A stretch of 62,544 bases of DNA. It comes from Photobacterium sp. JCM 19050. Its GTDB lineage: Bacteria; Pseudomonadota; Gammaproteobacteria; Enterobacterales; Vibrionaceae. The first letter of the stretch is position 1; each line of letters begins with the position of its first letter. The position numbers and the translations under genes were made by a program. Location: NCBI GenBank assembly GCA_001310455.1, contig BAXG01000037.1, positions 1 to 62,544 on the forward strand. Reading direction: 5' to 3'. Under the pieces are notes generated by a model. The model was not told the DNA's origin and did not search any database. It saw nothing but the letters and a program-made list of their open reading frames with translations. Shown here piece by piece: positions 57,499 to 62,544 of this stretch.

Positions 57499-58088
57499 TG
57501 GAAACCGTACCGCTTTCGGCGTTCCTGCCCGCCTTGAGGAGCCGGGTCACGGTGCCTTTGGACGGCGTGATGTTGGACGCCCTGGCTGAGGCCGCCATCG
57601 CGTTTTGTACCCGCAGCCGGGTGGTGGTAGAAGTCCTGTCACTGGGCCCGGTGGTTAAGGGCCAGCACGTGCGGCTGGTCGCGGACTCGGCGCTTAATCA
57701 GGCGCACCCGCGACACTGCGGGCCGGGGAGCTGCTGGCGTTGACCGGTCAGGGGGAGCCGTTGGTGCCGGGGCGCGATGTTCACCTTGCAGACCGCGATA
57801 CCCTGACGTTTTTGCGGGATGTTGCTGAGGTCAGCGTGCTGTGCAGCGTGGTGCCGGCAGAGGGAAGCACCCATGTGCCTGCCTGTTGTTTGCCGATTGG
57901 AAACACGGCCTTTGTGCCGGGGCCGCCACCCACTTGCTGGTCCAGCCCGACTGGGCCAATCCCGACCTCGCCGCCCATTACGAGACGCTTTTTAATGAAG
58001 CGGTCAGCAGCGCCCGGCGCTGGCGCGTTGAAGCGAGCCTCAGACGGCATTTCAACACCCTCCGGGGCGTCATCGGGACTTTCTCTGA
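57498..58088 (+). CDS. head-tail connector-type protein (several apparent frameshifts)
   Basis: About 197 residues spread over three frames. METVPLSAFLPALRSRVTVP and AIAFCTRSRVVVEVLSLGPV open it, DRDTLTFLRDVAEVSVLCSV is in the middle, and LFNEAVSSARRWRVEASLRR ends it. Restoration needs about three bases between 57680 and 58085, so the exact protein is uncertain. TGATG overlaps on both sides place it in the connector cluster. Confidence 0.5.
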
Positions 58089-58687
58089 TGAACGTCCAGG
58101 CCCTTATCGCGCGGATTGGCGAGGAGCTGGTCGATCCGGGCCATGTGCTGTGGTCACGCCCAAGCCTGATGGCCTACCTTAACCAGGCGCTGTCGGTGGT
58201 GGTCCAGTTACAGCCCGAGGCGGGCCGGCAGGAAAGGGCAGTGGTGGTCACCGACGGTCGGGTGGCGGCACCGGCCAATGCGGTTGTGCTGCTGTCTGTG
58301 GACAGGGCTGCAGACCGGGCCGTGAATTATATCGACATCACCATGCTGAGCAGGCGGGTACCGGAGTGGCAAAACCACACCGGTGCGCCCTCGGCCTGGA
58401 CCCAGGCCCGCGGACAAGTTCTTTCCTATACGCTCTATCCCCGCCCGGCAGCGGCGGTCACGGTACAGGATGCCTGGGCCGTGCGGCCCGAAGTGGTGGC
58501 TGAGACAGACACGCTTCCTGTCAATGCGGTCTACGTGCCGGCACTGATGGAGTACGTGCTCTACCGCGCCTACGGCAAGGACGGGCAAGATGAAGCCAAC
58601 CTGGACAAAGCCCGGGCTCACTGGCAGGCCTTTAACGCGCTGATGGGCGGCCGGGCAGAGAGGGGAGGGACGCGCCATGTTGATTGA
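58088..58687 (+). CDS. head-tail adaptor-like protein
   Basis: A 199-residue intact protein (MNVQALIARIGEELVDPGHV, WSRPSLMAYLNQALSVVVQL, VYVPALMEYVLYRAYGKDGQ, DEANLDKARAHWQAFNALMG). The helical pattern and the LMEYVLYRAY element are typical of short-tailed phage adaptor proteins (DUF6682-like). It overlaps both neighbours. Confidence 0.65.
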   Translation: MNVQALIARIGEELVDPGHVLWSRPSLMAYLNQALSVVVQLQPEAGRQERAVVVTDGRVAAPANAVVLLSVDRAADRAVNYIDITMLSRRVPEWQNHTGAPSAWTQARGQVLSYTLYPRPAAAVTVQDAWAVRPEVVAETDTLPVNAVYVPALMEYVLYRAYGKDGQDEANLDKARAHWQAFNALMGGRAERGGTRHVD

Positions 58688-60269
58688 GATTGCCCTGATG
58701 CGCGGCGAAACACCCCGCTGATGCCGCACCTGTTGCCTGATGAGGCGGCCGCTTGGCCCAGGATTGCCGGTTTTCCCGCGGCATTGTCGCCCCGATAAAC
58801 GCCAGCCGCCCGGCGTTTACTTTGCCGTCCCCGGCGCGCACCCTGTTTAAATACGGCCCGCAGCACTGGTTTGCCTGGCCGGGCACCGTGAGCGCTATCG
58901 CGAGCCCCATCGCACAAGATCCGTGGCAGCGCGTGTACTGGACCGGCGAGGGCAAACCCCGCCTCACTGCCCAGGACATGGCGATAGGCACCGACGGTTT
59001 TGGCCCGGCAGCCGGGTATGACCTGGGTATTCCCCGGCCCGATACGCCGCCGGTGGTGACCCATGTTGACGGCAGTACCGGGGAGCCGCCCCCGGATGGG
59101 GAAGCCCCGGCGTTTGACGATGAAGACCGCCTGTATATCCAGACCTATGTCTCGCGCTTTGGCGAGGAAGGCGCGCCGGGCTCCCCGTCACAACCGGTGT
59201 TGATTGAAAGGCCCGGCGCCACGGTGACGGTCAGATTGATGCAACCGAGCACAAACACCCACAACATTACGCATACGCGGCTTTACCGTTCGGTGACCGT
59301 CTCCGGCGAGGCCGATTACCTGTTGGTGGCCGAGGTGCCGATTTCCCAGCCGAATATCGGGATGCGGCGCGCGATGTCAACGGCCCGGTGCTGGAAACCT
59401 GGGATTATGACCTGCCGGATCCGAACATGCAGGGGCTTTGCCAGATGGCCAACGGCATCTGTGCCGGCTTTGCCGGCAACGCGGTGATGTTTTCAGCCGC
59501 TTACTTGCCGTATGCCTGGCCGGAAGGGTACCGCGGGACCACCGAACACCCGATAGTCGCCATCGCAGCGGTCGGCACTTCCCTGGTGGTGGCCACCCAG
59601 GGTTATCCCTATCTGTTCAGCGGGGTGACACCGAGTGCAATCAATGGGACCAAACTCCCGGTCGAGCAGGCCTGTGTCAGTGCCGCGTCGCTTGTGGTGC
59701 TAAACGGCATGGGGGTGTACGCCTCGCCCGACGGCCTGGTGGCGGTCTCTGCTGACGGGGCAGTGCTGTTGACCGATGCGCTGATTGACCGCGACAGCTG
59801 GCAGGCACTCAGGCCCGACACCCTCAATGCCGCGGCGGTGGAAGGGCGCTACGTTGCCCAATATGAAGGTGGGGCCTTTATCTTTGACCCGGTATCGCAA
59901 GATTTCACACGGCTTTCCGAAAACTGGACCACCGCCGTTAACGATATCGAACGGGATGTGCTGATGGTGGTGGACGGCACCCAGGTTCGCGCATGGCAGC
60001 AAGCCGCCACGCCGCTTTCCTATACCTGGCGCTCTAAGGTGTTCCGCATCCCGCGCCACAGCGTGATGACCTGTGCCCGTATTGAGGCCGCCGGCGAGGT
60101 GGCCGTGCGTTTTCTCGCTGATGGCCAGGTGGTGCTGGCCTTGCCGGCAGTAGGCAGCCGGCCCTTTCGCCTGCCGCCGGTGCGCGCATCAAGCTGGCAG
60201 GTGGAAATCAGCGCCACCGTGCCGGTTGAGCGCATTTTGCTGGCAAGCCATTTAAAGGCGCTTGCCTGA
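58677..60269 (+). CDS. phage tail hub or stabilisation protein (about three apparent frameshifts)
   Basis: About 531 residues over several frames. The N-terminal part (LLPDEAA, DCRFSRGIVAPINASRPAFT, ALFKYG-like TLFKYGPQHWFAWPG) is typical of a family of short-tail proteins after the adaptor gene. The C-terminal part (NGICAGFAGNAVMFSAAYLP, VVLNGMGVYASPDGLVAVSA, GGAFIFDPVSQDFTRLSENW) has repeated beta-blade-like motifs. Breaks are near 58722, 58793 and 59372. It probably forms the tail hub or nozzle. Confidence 0.6.
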
Positions 60270-61730
60270 TGGCTGGGAAACGGGCTGCCTTTCGCGCCGG
60301 GCGCGATGCCGAGGCGGTGCTGGAAACCTGGAGCTGCTGACCGGGCAGCGGGGCAACGGGCTTGACCGGGCGCTGACGCTGCGCGATTTAACCAACCTCG
60401 GGGTGGTCGGGGTCACCCGGACCCGCCGGGGCGGCTATGTGGCCAAGCCGCTTGTGACGCCGCCGCCACAGGAAAAGGACACCCCGGTCTCCCCGCCCTT
60501 GGCCCTTCGGGGGTGCAGGGCACGGGCGGGTTTGGTGCCATCATGCTCTCCTGGGACCGGCCGGGCTATGCCGGGCATGCCCACTCTGAGGTGTGGCGCG
60601 CCGCCACCGACACGTTCGGGCAGGCGGTGTTAATCGGCACCACGGCCGCCACGGTATTCAGTGACACCGTGACGCCAGGCGCGGCCTATTACTACTGGGT
60701 GCGCCACGTAAATATCCGCGACCTGCCCGGGCCGTACCAGGGCGCTAACGGGGTGGCGGTGGCAACCAGTCAGGACATCAGCCATGTGGTCACGGCGCTG
60801 ACCGAGCAGATGCGCCAGTCGGCGCTGGTTGGTGAGCTGACCGCCGGCATTGACGGGGCTAAGCAGAGGTTTGACACCCTGTGGGCGGTCAAGGCCCAGG
60901 CCGGGGACATCACGGCCGGGATTGGCCTGGTGGCGAACACTGACGGCACCAGCCAGGTGGCGGTGTCAGCGAGCCAGTTTGTGGTGTTTGATCCCAACAG
61001 CGCGGCCGCCACCCTGACGCCGCTGTTTGCCATAGACCAGGGCCAGGTGGTTATCCCCAAAGCGCTGGTTGAAACGGCGACCATCCAGGTGCTCCATGCC
61101 CAGACCATTGTGGCCGATGCGGTGCGGGCCGGGATTGCCATCACCACCCCGACGCTTAACAGTGCGGTGGTCAACGGGGCCGAGCTCAATATCGGCGAAG
61201 GCGGGCCGTATGCCGGTTTTCACACCCGCATTACCGCCGGCGGGACCATTTTCACCGATTTTCTGGAAGCCTCCGGCGGGCGGCTGAACAACATCACCAT
61301 TGAGGAAGACTGCAATGTCAAAGGCACCATTTATGCCAACCGCATTGTCGGGGATGTCACCGCCGTACACTGGCAGTCCCTGGGTTACCACCGCTGGGCC
61401 AGTGTCCCGTGCGGCAGTGTCTACCACCTGCTGAGTTTTACCGTGCCGGCCGCGAACTTTACCCGCACCATGATCACCCCGTCGGTGATTTGTGCCGGCC
61501 AGTATTGCAGCCCGCTGCTGCGCTTTTACGTCAACGGGGCCCAGGTGGCCCATGCCACCTTTACCAGCCTGGTCAACCGCGGCATGTGCACGTCCCGGGT
61601 GTTTACGCTGCCTGCCAACACCCATATTACCGTCCAGGTCAACGTGGAGGCGGCAGGGTGCGTGGTCGGGCGCAGTGTCAGCCTGTATGTCTATGAGCAA
61701 GCCTTGTCCTTTCTCTACATCAAAGCCTGA
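60269..61730 (+). CDS. tail tip/host-specificity-like protein with FN3 and DUF1983-like regions (two apparent frameshifts)
   Basis: About 487 residues after restoring bases near 60335 and 60513 (G-run). After RALTLRDLTNLGVVGVTRTR comes a fibronectin-III-like unit (FGAIMLSWDRPGYAGHAHSE, TPGAAYYYWVRHVNIRDLPG). A central region follows that resembles the J-protein C-terminal/DUF1983 module (AGDITAGIGLVANTDGTSQV, FVVFDPNSAAATLTPLFAID, NIGEGGPYAGFHTRITAGG), then a receptor-type end. It probably contacts the host surface. The J-like module is commoner in long-tailed phages. Confidence 0.65.
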
Positions 61731-62139
61731 TAAGGGTGCGCATCGCCTGGTGTGTGTGCCCTGGCAAACACACCGAAAAACGTTGTTGCCGTTGATTGAA
61801 CGCACCGCCACCCGAAACCGCCACGGCTTTGCCAGGCAGGTGGATGAGGCGCTTTGCCGGGAGACGGCGTTCCTCTTTATCAGTCTGGACGGCTTTGTGG
61901 TGCTGGCCCCGGTGGAAAAGCACGGGGCGCTGTGGGTGAACGTGTTGTTCACCCTGGCATGGGGCGAAAAGGCCATCGCCCGTTACCAGGGGGACATCGA
62001 GCGGCTTACTCGGCAAATTGGTGGCCGGGGCATTGCCTGCCAGACCGCGGTCAAGGCCCTGGCGGCACACCTGGCGCAGGCGGGGTATCGGAAAACCTCG
62101 GGTGCCCGGCGTATCCAGCAGTGGGAAAAACGGTTATGA
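61693..62139 (+). CDS. phage protein, unknown function
   Basis: A 148-residue protein (VCVPWQTHRKTLLPLIERTA, DGFVVLAPVEKHGALWVNVL, LTRQIGGRGIACQTAVKALA) that overlaps the tail-tip gene end by 38 bp. It has a compact alpha/beta look, perhaps an acyltransferase-like fold, but no motif decides. Context suggests a tail or particle-modification role. Confidence 0.55.
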   Translation: MSKPCPFSTSKPDKGAHRLVCVPWQTHRKTLLPLIERTATRNRHGFARQVDEALCRETAFLFISLDGFVVLAPVEKHGALWVNVLFTLAWGEKAIARYQGDIERLTRQIGGRGIACQTAVKALAAHLAQAGYRKTSGARRIQQWEKRL

Positions 62140-62146
62140 GGAGGCC

Positions 62147-62544
62147 ATGATGGGAGGCAGTCGGCGTCACAAGGTCCGGGAAACCGCCTATGAGGTGGCC
62201 GCGGCCGAGGTGGCAAAAAAATACTGGGACATATACCAGCATGACCTCAAAGGGTTTGAAGATACCTTTATCCGGCGTGTGGAAAATTTCAATGCCGAGG
62301 CCAACATGGCCGATACCCGCCAGGCCGCCGCGCTGGGGTACAACCGGGCATTCAGCGAAAACCGCAATGCGGTGGCGGACAACCTGGCGGCGTCAGGGGT
62401 TGACCCCACCAGTGGCAAGTTCAAGGCCGCGATGGCCGATATCACCACCGACCACGCATCGGGACAGGCCGACACGGTGAGCCGCGCCCAGGCGTCCGAG
62501 CAGGACAAATACCTCGCCGGGGTTGTCAGATGTCGCCGCCTTGG
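62147..62544 (+). CDS. large virion protein, N-terminal part (runs off the edge)
   Basis: The first ~130 residues (VAAAEVAKKYWDIYQHDLKG, NMADTRQAAALGYNRAFSEN, FKAAMADITTDHASGQADTV) are alanine-rich and helical, as in internal or ejected virion proteins of short-tailed phages. GAGGAGG precedes the ATG. One G lost near 62520 would give LAGGLSDVAAL at the edge. The gene continues past the window. Confidence 0.55.
   Translation, partial: MMGGSRRHKVRETAYEVAAAEVAKKYWDIYQHDLKGFEDTFIRRVENFNAEANMADTRQAAALGYNRAFSENRNAVADNLAASGVDPTSGKFKAAMADITTDHASGQADTVSRAQASEQDKYLAGVVRCRRL

Noticed and set aside
60966..61976. 336-codon open frame antisense to the tail-tip gene
   Set aside because: High-GC shadow frame with low-complexity Gly/His/Arg composition and no ribosome site.
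1..62544. CRISPR array, rRNA operon or insertion sequence
   Set aside because: No regularly spaced direct repeats of CRISPR length, no rRNA-like sequence, and no transposase gene or flanking terminal repeats were seen.

Overview
The window is a stretch of a gammaproteobacterial chromosome, most likely from the Vibrionaceae. The family call rests on the gene content: a gcvP-gcvH-glyA-serine dehydratase block facing an XRE-cupin regulator plus gcvT, an enteric-style napFDAGHBC cluster beside narQ/narP, and nrdDG with FNR and NrdR sites. A prophage starts at about 30.1 kb and runs off the right edge.

Layout. (1) 1-6.0 kb: glycine cleavage and serine catabolism. A leftward operon (serine dehydratase, glyA, gcvH, gcvP) and a rightward pair (XRE-cupin regulator, gcvT) share a 0.5-kb divergent region with two near-identical 14-bp palindromes, one just upstream of each promoter. 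(2) 6.2-10.8 kb: J-domain protein, AAA ATPase, diguanylate cyclase, DUF2797 protein, secreted endonuclease/exonuclease/phosphatase-fold protein. (3) 11.0-15.9 kb: anaerobic ribonucleotide reductase nrdD-nrdG, lipocalin, Nudix hydrolase, inositol-monophosphatase-family phosphatase. (4) 15.9-24.6 kb: narP and narQ facing napFDAGHBC, a complete periplasmic nitrate respiration module with its sensor. (5) 24.6-29.9 kb: a small conserved protein, then an RND pump with its membrane fusion protein and a divergent TetR regulator.

Prophage (30.1 kb to edge). The left arm has integrase and excisionase, then accessory genes (ribbon-helix-helix protein with a small membrane protein; lipoprotein with a 50-residue partner). 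Next come a leftward recombination operon (recT, antirepressor, tiny ORF, YqaJ exonuclease) and an immunity region laid out as in lambda (pL with two operators, cI, cro/pR operator). The rightward early operon carries a replication initiator holding its own iterons and AT-rich repeats, a DnaB-type helicase, a VRR-NUC nuclease and a Q-like antiterminator. A DMT-family transporter and a LysR regulator sit as cargo between Q and the first late promoter. The late genes follow: endolysin, two holins, terminase, portal, then (after a reversed accessory gene and a second copy of the late promoter/terminator module) scaffold, major capsid protein, connectors and tail-tip proteins. The gene set is that of a short-tailed temperate phage.

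Reading quality matters. About 45 apparent frameshifts break otherwise intact genes. In each case I could read closely the reconstruction needs a missing base, usually in a run of two or more identical bases, and the rebuilt lengths match the families. I therefore treat these as single genes with probable sequence errors, not as decayed genes. No tRNA, rRNA, insertion sequence or CRISPR array was seen.
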